DNA from: Sulfurovum sp.
GTDB taxonomy: Bacteria; Campylobacterota; Campylobacteria; Campylobacterales; Sulfurovaceae
Reading direction: 5' to 3'
Length of the DNA stretch: 64,000 nucleotides
Assembly: GCA_030826885.1 (NCBI GenBank)
Contig: JAUUDF010000048.1
Location: 1 to 64,000, forward strand
Of the stretch, positions 51,174 through 59,478 are shown piece by piece. The position numbers and the translations under genes are program-made. The notes below the pieces were generated by a model. That model was not told where the DNA came from. It did not search any database and saw only the letters and a list, made by a program, of their open reading frames with translations. Numbering within the stretch: the stretch's first letter is position 1; the number at the start of each line of letters is the position of its first letter.

Positions 51174-51764
51174 ATGAAACAAGGCATTCTTCTCTCGAGT
51201 ACCCTATGCTTCTTTTTCATATCAAGCTTGGTTGCCGATACCAAACCCTGCTACCATCCACAAGAGCATGTTGTTGAAGACAAAGCGGTCAAATCTACCT
51301 ACAGGAACTGTAAACGCAACGGGATGACATGGTGGTACAATGACAAAGGCGGTATCAAGTCAAAAGTAAACTTCACCGATGGCAAAGAGGAAGGGGTGTA
51401 TACCTCCTATCATGATAACGGAAAAGTGAAACTGACAGTCAACTACACCAACGGACAGAAAAACGGCATACAAAATATCTACTATGACAACGGACAGATC
51501 GGGAGCAAAGTCAACTATGTCAATGGCAGACGGGAAGGCATTATGACCGAATGGGACTACAACGGACATAAATCTTCCGAAGTGATGTACAAACATAACT
51601 ACAAAGTCGGTTTGAAAAAGTACTATGACCCGCAAGGACGTGTCGTGCGTACCGAAGAGTACAAGATGGACCGCAACCCGGTAATGGTGAAATATCTTAA
51701 AGACAAACGCAAGGAAGTGGAAATAGATCTTGCCAAATATGGTCTCATACCTCCCAAAAAATAA
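51174..51764 (+). CDS. Exported MORN-2 repeat protein (paralogue)
   Basis: A 196-residue relative of the preceding protein: signal peptide, an N-terminal Cys pair (KPCYHPQ and RNCKRNG) that is missing in its neighbour, then four or five MORN-type repeats (for example TSYHDNGKVKLTVNYTNGQK). Both end in a similar basic RTEEYKMDRNPV-like block (neighbour: KQERFKMDRPV), so a local duplication is likely. AAAGGATATCAC precedes the ATG, and a strong terminator follows the stop. Confidence 0.75.
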   Translation: MKQGILLSSTLCFFFISSLVADTKPCYHPQEHVVEDKAVKSTYRNCKRNGMTWWYNDKGGIKSKVNFTDGKEEGVYTSYHDNGKVKLTVNYTNGQKNGIQNIYYDNGQIGSKVNYVNGRREGIMTEWDYNGHKSSEVMYKHNYKVGLKKYYDPQGRVVRTEEYKMDRNPVMVKYLKDKRKEVEIDLAKYGLIPPKK

Positions 51765-51778
51765 CTTCACCGATTAAA

Positions 51779-51812
51779 CCCCATAAAATCTATATATTTT
51801 ATGGGGTTTTTT
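51779..51812 (+). terminator. Rho-independent terminator after MORN genes
   Basis: CCCCATAAAA-TCTATATA-TTTTATGGGG is a perfect 10-bp stem with an 8-base loop, followed by six T. It separates the MORN pair from the cytochrome gene that begins at 51975. Confidence 0.9.
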
Positions 51813-51974
51813 CTTCTCTTCCCTCTTCTTATTATAAATATTAAATTTTTATATAAATCAATTAAACTTATGTGACAAAATAAAAAAATTTACTTATTTT
51901 CTATCATTTTTAAAGCAAACTCAATCTTTTTGATGTGAAAATAGAGCGTAATCAAATTTAAAAGGAGACTAAAA

Positions 51975-54338
51975 ATGATTTCAACAATCTTGAAAAGTAC
52001 TGTTGCAGCCTCTATGCTCGCATCAGTCACTTTTGCCTCTGCGGGCTACGACAAGAAACCTCCGTTTTCGCTTGAGGGCCTGCAGAAGACAAAAGTAGAC
52101 GGCAAAGAAGCCTATCAGCCGAAAAACGACTACAACATCTTCATCAACTATGAGCTTGGAATGCACTGTGTCGGTTTTGAAATGAGCTACTGCTGTGTGA
52201 TCCCTCCATACAACTCCATTCAGGCACAGGCTGTTCAGGCAGGAAGAAACGGGAAAATGCCAAAACTGCTGACACCTGAAGACAAGGTTAAACTCTACTA
52301 CAACACCAGAGACAACTCATACTCTGAAGGGAACAAGATGAAATACTGGTCTGTCCCCAAAGATGTCGATGGAGACGGCCACTTCGACAGCCCGGGAGAC
52401 AATGTTGCCAACTATGTCTGGGGTCACCTTTTCATCTACAAAGATCTTGAAGGTACTATTCCACAAGGTGCAAAAGACAAAGACAGACTGAGAATCGGTC
52501 ATCAGATCAAAGTCAAAATCGATGCGGGTCCGTCAGGAAAATCTATGTCTGGAGGCTACCTTGAGTATGCAGGTAAAGACGGGGGCAACATCGTAATGAC
52601 AGATACCCTTGTACCGCCTGTTAAAAATGTCAAGCTTGTGCTAACAGCATCACACATCTGGGATGCACTCGGACTGCCGCTGACGGCGTTTAACGACTCA
52701 ACAAGAAGAGGGACCATCCGTTCTGTTACCCAGAAGGACTTCCAGCCGTTCCAGTACTCGCAGGTAGAACTGCATAGTGCATCAGGCAATGAGATTTCAG
52801 ATAAAGATGGAAGACCATACCGCTACTTTGGTACCAACCCCGTTGACATCCCCAACTGTTATGCCTGTCACTCAAGAAACGGTAAAGCGGCACAGATGGC
52901 AAGGGATGAAGGAATCAAACAGTCAGACGAAGAATATAAATACTGGAAAAGTTACCCCGATGAAAGTGATTACATGGCAAGACTTTCTGAAGCTTCCATT
53001 AACATCCTCGCACTGCATGATGCACACCATGGCACAACATTCCTGAGTGATTACAAGTCGGATGCACCGGGTAACCGTCTCGGAAAAATAGGGGAAGTTA
53101 ACTGTGCAGACTGTCACGGTGACAACGTATCAGGTAACCTGCAGGAGCCAAGACCGGTCGCTACAGGGTACAAAGCGGTCAAAGCAAAAACACTCACCGA
53201 AGCAATTCACGGATTCCACCTTGGTATGGTACCTATGCCTGACGGTGCAGGAAGATCACAGGCATGTCAGTCATGTCACCCAACACACTTCCAGAATCCG
53301 AACATGAACGATGACACCAACCCATTCCGTGTAACAGACAGATATGGAGAGGGAAGATTCTCCAAAGGCGATATCAGAAAATCCGGCGGCGGATGTTACG
53401 TCAGACGTGATGCACACTCCAACCCGAATGCAAAACCGCCGTTCTTCCTGAACGCTTACGGTAAATGGCAACTTGAGAATGTCTCTATGCGTGATGAACA
53501 CGGCAAAAAGACCGAAGAGCTTAGAGGACTTTACTGTACGAACTGTCACAACAAAGTGGCACAGGCACTCTATGCACACGATGACATCAAGCATGACTCC
53601 AAGCAGACAGGCAAGACGCTCAGAAACAAATCGCTTAAAGAGATCATCAAAGCGGTTGCAAAAGGCGACGAGAAAAAATTTGCGGCACTGGCTGACCCTA
53701 AAACAACCGGAGACAATGAAGTACTCAAGTACTATACTGAGCACAAGTCGGCAACCCTGGTTAAGAATGTCGGTAAAAAAGGCAAACTGGATCTGAAGCC
53801 TTGGAACCATCCAAAAGGCGGAGATGTACCATATAAAGCGGCTTCTGGCGGTAATGACTGGTGGCTTGCAGCAGCAGAACCTCACTGTGCGGACTGTCAC
53901 GCAGCACCGTTTGTTGAGCAGAACACGGGCGGAAAATACTTCCCGATCGATCAGCCTAACAAATATTCACTGTTCAGATACTCCAAAGCGCATGGAAGTA
54001 TTGCATGTCAGACATGTCACGAGTCGACACACGGACTCTACTCTACACGTTTCGACGGCAACGAGAGAACTGTTGACGTAACGACACATGAGCAGGCACT
54101 GCAGTACTCACCGGATGGAAAATATGCCGGTCCAGTTACCTGTGCGGCATGTCACACAGTCAACAAAAACGGTGTACCTGTACAGCTTGAAGGTACCAAA
54201 TATGCAAATGACTACTGGGCATCTGTTACACTCGCTCACTTCATGAGAGAGGGAGATCAGAAACTCTCAGTCAAACAACTGGTCAAGAAGTACCCTTACG
54301 ATGCTTCTGCCAAAATCGTCAAAGACAGCTGGAAGTAA
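51975..54338 (+). CDS. Large exported heptahaem cytochrome c with novel N-terminal domain
   Basis: A 787-residue periplasmic protein with a signal peptide (MISTILKSTVAASMLASVTFASA). Residues about 50-270 form a haem-free, beta-rich domain with a conserved-looking Cys cluster (YELGMHCVGFEMSYCCV, then PPYNSIQAQ). The C-terminal two thirds carry seven CxxCH haem sites: CYACH, CADCH, CQSCH, CTNCH, CADCH, CQTCH and CAACH, with further His that could act as distal ligands. AAAAGGAG lies ahead of the ATG and an AT-rich promoter region after a strong terminator, so it is a single-gene unit. Its redox partner and substrate are unknown; lithotrophic sulfur, nitrogen or metal redox are all possible. Confidence 0.85.
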   Translation: MISTILKSTVAASMLASVTFASAGYDKKPPFSLEGLQKTKVDGKEAYQPKNDYNIFINYELGMHCVGFEMSYCCVIPPYNSIQAQAVQAGRNGKMPKLLTPEDKVKLYYNTRDNSYSEGNKMKYWSVPKDVDGDGHFDSPGDNVANYVWGHLFIYKDLEGTIPQGAKDKDRLRIGHQIKVKIDAGPSGKSMSGGYLEYAGKDGGNIVMTDTLVPPVKNVKLVLTASHIWDALGLPLTAFNDSTRRGTIRSVTQKDFQPFQYSQVELHSASGNEISDKDGRPYRYFGTNPVDIPNCYACHSRNGKAAQMARDEGIKQSDEEYKYWKSYPDESDYMARLSEASINILALHDAHHGTTFLSDYKSDAPGNRLGKIGEVNCADCHGDNVSGNLQEPRPVATGYKAVKAKTLTEAIHGFHLGMVPMPDGAGRSQACQSCHPTHFQNPNMNDDTNPFRVTDRYGEGRFSKGDIRKSGGGCYVRRDAHSNPNAKPPFFLNAYGKWQLENVSMRDEHGKKTEELRGLYCTNCHNKVAQALYAHDDIKHDSKQTGKTLRNKSLKEIIKAVAKGDEKKFAALADPKTTGDNEVLKYYTEHKSATLVKNVGKKGKLDLKPWNHPKGGDVPYKAASGGNDWWLAAAEPHCADCHAAPFVEQNTGGKYFPIDQPNKYSLFRYSKAHGSIACQTCHESTHGLYSTRFDGNERTVDVTTHEQALQYSPDGKYAGPVTCAACHTVNKNGVPVQLEGTKYANDYWASVTLAHFMREGDQKLSVKQLVKKYPYDASAKIVKDSWK

Positions 54339-54355
54339 TTCCACTGTCTTTACCC

Positions 54356-54378
54356 GGCATCTCTCATATAGAGATGCC
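54356..54378 (+). terminator. Hairpin terminator after heptahaem cytochrome
   Basis: GGCATCTCT-CATAT-AGAGATGCC is a perfect 9-bp stem 17 bases after the stop, followed by TTCATTTCCTT. The T-run is broken but the stem is strong. Confidence 0.6.
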
Positions 54379-54426
54379 TTCATTTCCTTCTCCTCTTCAT
54401 AAACTTTTCTATAACATACGATAGGG

Positions 54427-54432
54427 TATAAT
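54427..54432 (+). promoter_or_regulatory. -10 box upstream of SPOR-trpE-aroE run
   Basis: Perfect TATAAT 32 bases before the SPOR-protein ATG. Confidence 0.5.
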
Positions 54433-54464
54433 AGTTCCAAAAATATCCGGAGAATTTCCCTATT

Positions 54465-55217
54465 ATGAATGATCACAACCTTGACGACCTGATTATCGAT
54501 ACCGATACCCCCAAACCAAGCAAGGCAAAAGGTTTTCTTACCATTATCGCCCTTTTCATCGTGGTTCTGATCGTCGCGATCATCCTGACAAAGATTATTC
54601 TCAAAGATCCTGACGCACAGCAGGCAACACTGATTGATGAGAATACAGAGATGGTCAGTCCGGAACTCACTCTCCAAGGCGCTTCCGAGGAGGAAAAAAA
54701 GCCCGGCAATGAACTCTCCGATATGATCGCGGATGAAATGAACACGCCTGAAGAGGAGCAGCATCAGAAGAATGAGCAGACTGCCGTTTCTGAAAAAACC
54801 GTTGTCATTGACGAGAGCAAACCGGCATCTTCGGTTCAAACCAAACAGTCCACCCAGACAGCGCCTGTGACAAAAAGAGAAGAAAAAGTTGCCATTCCTT
54901 CCAGCATAGAACCAGAGACTCCCAAAAAGACTGTAACGAAAAAACCACCAGTGACAAAAGTAGTTAAAAAGACAGCCCCTGTACAGGCATCATCGACGAC
55001 CTACTATGTACAGGTTGCTTCCTATTCCAAAACACCGACCCCAGACTCAAGACTGCTGAGGGTCATTCGAAAAAATGGTTACCGCTATACGATCTTTCCG
55101 TCTCATGGGATGAAAAAGGTTCTCATAGGACCATACCGCAGCAGAGCGGAAGCGGACAGAGCAATTGTACGCATCAAAGACCGCATCACCAAAGATGCCT
55201 TCGTCTTTACCAAATAG
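54465..55217 (+). CDS. SPOR-domain membrane protein
   Basis: A 250-residue bitopic protein: short cytoplasmic end, a single membrane helix (about residues 24-45, FLTIIALFIVVLIVAIILTKII), a long charged Lys/Glu/Thr/Pro linker and a C-terminal SPOR domain (about 175-250; YYVQVASYSKTPTPDSRLL to RSRAEADRAIVRIKD). SPOR domains bind denuded septal peptidoglycan, so a role at the division site is inferred. Same place as Cj0404 in Campylobacter, one gene before aroE. Confidence 0.85.
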   Translation: MNDHNLDDLIIDTDTPKPSKAKGFLTIIALFIVVLIVAIILTKIILKDPDAQQATLIDENTEMVSPELTLQGASEEEKKPGNELSDMIADEMNTPEEEQHQKNEQTAVSEKTVVIDESKPASSVQTKQSTQTAPVTKREEKVAIPSSIEPETPKKTVTKKPPVTKVVKKTAPVQASSTTYYVQVASYSKTPTPDSRLLRVIRKNGYRYTIFPSHGMKKVLIGPYRSRAEADRAIVRIKDRITKDAFVFTK

Positions 55218-55228
55218 AGGCTTAAACG

Positions 55229-56635
55229 ATGCATAAAAGTATTCTCTTCGATCAGCTCACACCTGTTGCTCTCTACGGAGAGATCAAGGCGCTTTTTCCA
55301 AATGACATTACCATGCTCTTTGAAAGTGTGGTCAATACCAGCGACGGCAATTTCTCTTTCATCACCATTGGTGCCAAAGAGCGCATTACCTACAAGAACA
55401 AAATCACCAACTACCACGATGAGAACGGTCATGCAAAAATTGTAGAGGAGGATCCATTTACCTTTCTTAAAGACTACTACGCCTCTATTGACAAGGATGC
55501 CTACAGGCAAAAATCGGAAGCACTTGGTTTCTCATTTGTTGACGGGTTCATCGGCTTTATCGCCTACGATATGGTCAAGGTCTTTGAACCCGTACTTGAA
55601 AAGAGCATGGATACCCTCCTCGACCCGCTCGACACACCGGATTTCGACATGGTACGCCCGCAGATCATCATTGCCTACTCCCACAAAAGCGCCACCCTTA
55701 CACTGCTGCTTAACGATGCACGAAGAGAAGAGGACTTTCTACGTATAGAAAACCTGACACAGGAGACTTTCACACCACGGCATCTCAAACCTGTCGAACT
55801 CGACGGAGAGGGAAGCTTCAGCATTGAAGAGGAACGCTTCAAACAGTTGGTGGTAGAATCAAAAGAGCATATTCGAAGCGGCGATATCTTTCAGATTCTG
55901 CTCTCCAACCGCTATACACAAAAAGGCAAGATCGATCCGCTCAGTTTCTATCGTGTGCTGCGTTCGAAAAACCCCTCCCCCTACCTCTTTTTACTCGACT
56001 ATGAAACTTTCTCCATCTGCGGTTCCAGCCCCGAAGTGATGGTACGGCTCACAGACGGAGAGATACTGCTTCGTCCGATTGCCGGAACCCGAAAACGCGG
56101 CAAAACACACGCACGGGACAAAGAACTCGAGGAGGAGATGATCAACGACCCAAAAGAGTGTGCCGAACATCTCATGCTCATTGACCTTGGACGAAACGAT
56201 GTCGGACGTGTCGCCAAAACAGGCACGGTAGAAGTAACAGATATGATGCGTGTCGAACGCTACAGCCATGTCATGCATATGGTCTCCGATGTCGAAGCAC
56301 TTATTCGTGACGACAAAGACATGTTCGACCTCTTTGCCGCCACCTTTACCGCCGGTACAATGACCGGTGCCCCCAAAATCAAGGCAATGGAACTGATTGC
56401 CCAGTTTGAAGGACTTAAACGCGGCTTCTACTCCGGAGCGGTAGGCTACTTCTCCTTTAACGGGAACATGGACTCCGCCATCGCCATCCGTACCTCCCTT
56501 ATCAACGAAGAGGGCATCACCCTGCAGGCAGGTGCCGGTGTCGTCGCCGACTCCGTACCTGAACTGGAGTACCTGGAGGTCAAAAACAAACTCGGTGCCC
56601 TGCTGGCAACCCTCAAAGAGATGGAGAGTCTCTAA
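55229..56635 (+). CDS. trpE: Anthranilate synthase component I
   Basis: Makes anthranilate from chorismate, the first step of tryptophan synthesis. The 468-residue protein has the chorismate-binding signatures DLGRNDVGRV, TAGTMTGAPK and the RPIAGTRKRG loop; the Ala in PIAGT (rather than Lys in PIKGT) favours TrpE over PabB. The glutamine amidotransferase subunit TrpG is not nearby, nor are other trp genes. Start 11 bases after the SPOR gene. It is followed by aroE 2 bases later, tying chorismate supply to use. Confidence 0.9.
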   Translation: MHKSILFDQLTPVALYGEIKALFPNDITMLFESVVNTSDGNFSFITIGAKERITYKNKITNYHDENGHAKIVEEDPFTFLKDYYASIDKDAYRQKSEALGFSFVDGFIGFIAYDMVKVFEPVLEKSMDTLLDPLDTPDFDMVRPQIIIAYSHKSATLTLLLNDARREEDFLRIENLTQETFTPRHLKPVELDGEGSFSIEEERFKQLVVESKEHIRSGDIFQILLSNRYTQKGKIDPLSFYRVLRSKNPSPYLFLLDYETFSICGSSPEVMVRLTDGEILLRPIAGTRKRGKTHARDKELEEEMINDPKECAEHLMLIDLGRNDVGRVAKTGTVEVTDMMRVERYSHVMHMVSDVEALIRDDKDMFDLFAATFTAGTMTGAPKIKAMELIAQFEGLKRGFYSGAVGYFSFNGNMDSAIAIRTSLINEEGITLQAGAGVVADSVPELEYLEVKNKLGALLATLKEMESL

Positions 56636-56637
56636 AA

Positions 56638-57432
56638 ATGGCAAAACTCCTCTTTGCCATCTTCGGTAACCCTGTTTCCCACTCCAAATCACCGCTTATG
56701 CACAACCTCGCATTCAAAGGTTTGGGAGTTGACGGATGTTATGGCCGTTACCACCTTGAAGAGGGAAGGCAACTTAGAGAAACTTTTTTTCAGCTTGGGC
56801 TCAAAGGAGCGAATATTACCGTGCCGCACAAGGAGCATGCCTATGCAGCGTGTGATGTGCTTGACGGTTTTGCCCAAAAAGTAGGGGCTGTCAATACCAT
56901 TGTCGAAAGAGAGGGGAAACTCTACGGATACAATACCGACGCACCCGGATTTCTTAAAGCTATCAGTGCGTTTGATGCCCAAAAAGTCCTCTTTCTCGGT
57001 GCAGGCGGTACTGCACGCGCAACGGCAGCCATTCTCAAAGAAGCAGGTTATGAAGTGACTATTCTCAACCGCAGTGCGGGCAGGCTGGAGTCTTTTGAAA
57101 AAGAGGGCTTTGCTGTCGCTACGTTTGAGGCATTCGACCCCCAACACTATGATCTGATCATCAATATGACCTCTGCCGGACTCGAAGATGATACATTGCC
57201 TGCTCCCAAAGAGATACTTGAGGCTGTCATACCCTCTGCGAAAGCCTGCGTGGATGTCATCTACGGCAAGGAGACTCCCTTTTTAAAACTCTCCCGCCGG
57301 TACGGCAAACCAACCAAGGACGGGAGTGATATGCTGCTTTACCAGGGGATCATCGCATTTGAATACTTTACCGACAGGCACTTTGGCTTTGAAGAGATCG
57401 AACATCACATGAAAAAGGCATTTACGCTATGA
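56638..57432 (+). CDS. aroE: Shikimate dehydrogenase
   Basis: Reduces 3-dehydroshikimate to shikimate with NADPH. The 264-residue enzyme has the shikimate site NPVSHSKSPLMHN and NITVPHKEHA, with the catalytic Lys in VPHK, and the nucleotide loop LGAGGTARATA. It ends with DGSDMLLYQG, also typical. ATG is 2 bases after the trpE stop, and the stop overlaps the next ATG as ATGA. The neighbour SPOR gene is the same as in Campylobacter. Confidence 0.95.
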   Translation: MAKLLFAIFGNPVSHSKSPLMHNLAFKGLGVDGCYGRYHLEEGRQLRETFFQLGLKGANITVPHKEHAYAACDVLDGFAQKVGAVNTIVEREGKLYGYNTDAPGFLKAISAFDAQKVLFLGAGGTARATAAILKEAGYEVTILNRSAGRLESFEKEGFAVATFEAFDPQHYDLIINMTSAGLEDDTLPAPKEILEAVIPSAKACVDVIYGKETPFLKLSRRYGKPTKDGSDMLLYQGIIAFEYFTDRHFGFEEIEHHMKKAFTL

Positions 57433-58760
57433 AAAAATTACTCTTTTGGCTTACACTCATTATACTTATCGTCGCTGCTTTTATCTGGACGAACATGCCC
57501 AAAATAGCACCCTACTACAAACAGCTTACCAAACCACGTGTCGGGCTCAACATAGACCTGCAGCCCAAAGAGCAGAAAGAAGCACACTTTGTCGGTTCAA
57601 GCAAGTGTAAAGAGTGCCATAAGGAGAAGTACCATGACTGGAAACACTCCATGCATTCAAAGATGATACAGGATATCAAGAAAGATTCCAATGTCATCGT
57701 AGCTGATTTTTCTAAACTTCCGGAGGATGCGGATTTCACTCTCGCGGAAGCGGTCTATACGATCGGAAGCAAGTTCAAGCAGCACTATATGATCCCGGCG
57801 AAGATCAACGGCAAGGATGATTTCAGGCTTGGCAACTATCAGTGGAACACACAGACAAACAAATGGCAGCACTTCAAGCCTTACAAATACTGGTATCACG
57901 ACTCCTATCCGCATGACAACCGTCAGTTCCCCACCTCTACCACCTGTGACGGATGCCACTTTACGGGCTACATGGCGACAGGCAAGCGTGTCGAGCCTGC
58001 CATCGCATGCGAGAGCTGCCACGGACCGGGCAGCAAACACGCAGAAGATCCGGACTCCAAAGTCTTCAAAGCGAGCATGTTCGACCCTATTCGTACCAAC
58101 GAGGTCTGTCTGCAGTGCCATATGCGTAACAGAGACAAGCGCATTGAGGCAGAAGGTGCTACGGCAAAAGACCTCTGGATGACCGCTACCGACTATCCAA
58201 AGGGGTATGAACCGGGAAAACCGCTTATTAGCTACAAGCTCCCCGCACCGTTCGCGCCGGACAAAGAGACAAAAGAGTTCTGGCCAAACGGTGCAGCGAA
58301 GAAAAACCGTACCCAGGGCAATGAGTATATCCATGATGCCATGTATAAACACGGTATTACCTGCATCAACTGTCACGATCCGCACAAACTGACAAATACC
58401 GCCCAAAAACCGCAGGGAAACAAGGCATGTATGAAGTGTCACAGTTTCGGTTCGGTCATCGGACCACACCAGGATACACTCGAACAGCACACACACCACA
58501 AGGCCGACTCCAAAGGCTCACAGTGTATCGAGTGTCATATGCCCAAAACGGGCAAACATACTGGGAAATCTCCACTGACGGTACGTTCACACCGTTTTGC
58601 ATTTACCTACCCGGCCGAAACGAAAGCCTTCGGCATGCCGCCGGAAACAAGCGCCTGCTACGCCTGCCACAAAGACAAGTCACTCGATAGCCTGCAAAAC
58701 GATCTCAAAAAGTGGGGGCAGCTCGAGTGGGAGAAACTCGAATCGCCGCAAAAGCAGTGA
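57429..58760 (+). CDS. Membrane-anchored octahaem cytochrome c
   Basis: A 443-residue protein with an uncleaved N-terminal helix (LLFWLTLIILIVAAFIW) that anchors it in the inner membrane with the body in the periplasm. Eight CxxCH haem sites are present: CKECH, CDGCH, CESCH, CLQCH, CINCH, CMKCH, CIECH and CYACH. The spacing and sequences around several of them (SCHGPGS, CHDPHK, CHMP) parallel the eight-haem part of the gene at 3784-5977. It probably passes electrons between the quinol pool and periplasmic enzymes. Coupling to aroE by ATGA is a curious operon fit. Substrate not known. Confidence 0.88.
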   Translation: MKKLLFWLTLIILIVAAFIWTNMPKIAPYYKQLTKPRVGLNIDLQPKEQKEAHFVGSSKCKECHKEKYHDWKHSMHSKMIQDIKKDSNVIVADFSKLPEDADFTLAEAVYTIGSKFKQHYMIPAKINGKDDFRLGNYQWNTQTNKWQHFKPYKYWYHDSYPHDNRQFPTSTTCDGCHFTGYMATGKRVEPAIACESCHGPGSKHAEDPDSKVFKASMFDPIRTNEVCLQCHMRNRDKRIEAEGATAKDLWMTATDYPKGYEPGKPLISYKLPAPFAPDKETKEFWPNGAAKKNRTQGNEYIHDAMYKHGITCINCHDPHKLTNTAQKPQGNKACMKCHSFGSVIGPHQDTLEQHTHHKADSKGSQCIECHMPKTGKHTGKSPLTVRSHRFAFTYPAETKAFGMPPETSACYACHKDKSLDSLQNDLKKWGQLEWEKLESPQKQ

Positions 58761-58786
58761 TTTGATTTCAATTAACCTTGACGTAC

Positions 58787-58792
58787 TATAAT
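58787..58792 (+). promoter_or_regulatory. -10 box of ArsRS-like pair
   Basis: TATAAT, 26 bases before the response-regulator ATG and 26 bases after the cytochrome stop. Confidence 0.45.
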
Positions 58793-58818
58793 AGACATAA
58801 AGACGTGGAGGCAACAGC

Positions 58819-59478
58819 ATGGTAAATATTTTAATGATCGAAGATGATCCGGAGTTTGCAGAACTTTTGGCAGAGTATCTCTCTCAGTTCGATATCAAAG
58901 TCACCAACTATGAAGATCCTTTTTTGGGACTGAGCGCAGGAGTGAAAAAATTCGATCTGGTCATCCTCGATTTGACCCTTCCTGGTATGGACGGACTTGA
59001 AGTGTGTGAAGAGCTGGTACGAAAATATGACATTCCCGTCATCATCTCTTCCGCACGCTCGGATATTAGCGACAAGGTGCAAAGCTTCGAACTGGGTGCC
59101 TATGATTATCTACCAAAGCCCTATGATCCCAAAGAGATGTATGCACGGATCATGGCTATTCTCAATCGTGTCAACAAAGGCGAAGGCAAGAGCGGTGCCG
59201 CCAATGCACCCAAAAGTGATTTTGAGATCAAGGGTGATACCATCTATTACAAAGGTGAAGCACTTAATCTCACACCGGCGGAATTTGAAGTACTCTCCCT
59301 GCTTGTAAAAAATCAGGGTATTACCCAGTCACGCGAGCAGATCATCAACTCCTCTGCAACCATGAGCATTGATTCACAGGGGAAAAGTCTCGATGTAATC
59401 ATCTCCAAGATTCGCTCCAAAATAGGTGACAACAAACGCATACAGGCAGTTCGGGGTGTAGGGTACAAACTTGTTTAA
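58819..59478 (+). CDS. OmpR-family response regulator (ArsR-like)
   Basis: A 219-residue regulator with a receiver domain whose acidic pocket (MIEDDPEF) and phospho-Asp (LVILDLTLPGMDG) are intact, plus the SSA and KPYDP switch residues, and a winged-helix DNA-binding domain (ALNLTPAEFEVLSLL, then SREQIINSS and GVGYKL). Together with the kinase encoded next it looks like the acid-responsive ArsRS pair of H. pylori, though the stimulus here may differ. OmpR proteins usually bind two direct repeats 11 bases apart. Confidence 0.9.
   Translation: MVNILMIEDDPEFAELLAEYLSQFDIKVTNYEDPFLGLSAGVKKFDLVILDLTLPGMDGLEVCEELVRKYDIPVIISSARSDISDKVQSFELGAYDYLPKPYDPKEMYARIMAILNRVNKGEGKSGAANAPKSDFEIKGDTIYYKGEALNLTPAEFEVLSLLVKNQGITQSREQIINSSATMSIDSQGKSLDVIISKIRSKIGDNKRIQAVRGVGYKLV

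Noticed and set aside
50486-51764. Toxin-antitoxin system suggested by the YwqK name
   Set aside because: Both proteins have signal peptides and no toxin gene is adjacent; the name is a family label only.
51930-51955. TTGAT and ATCAA upstream of the heptahaem cytochrome as an FNR site
   Set aside because: The half sites are 16 bases apart; an FNR box needs four.
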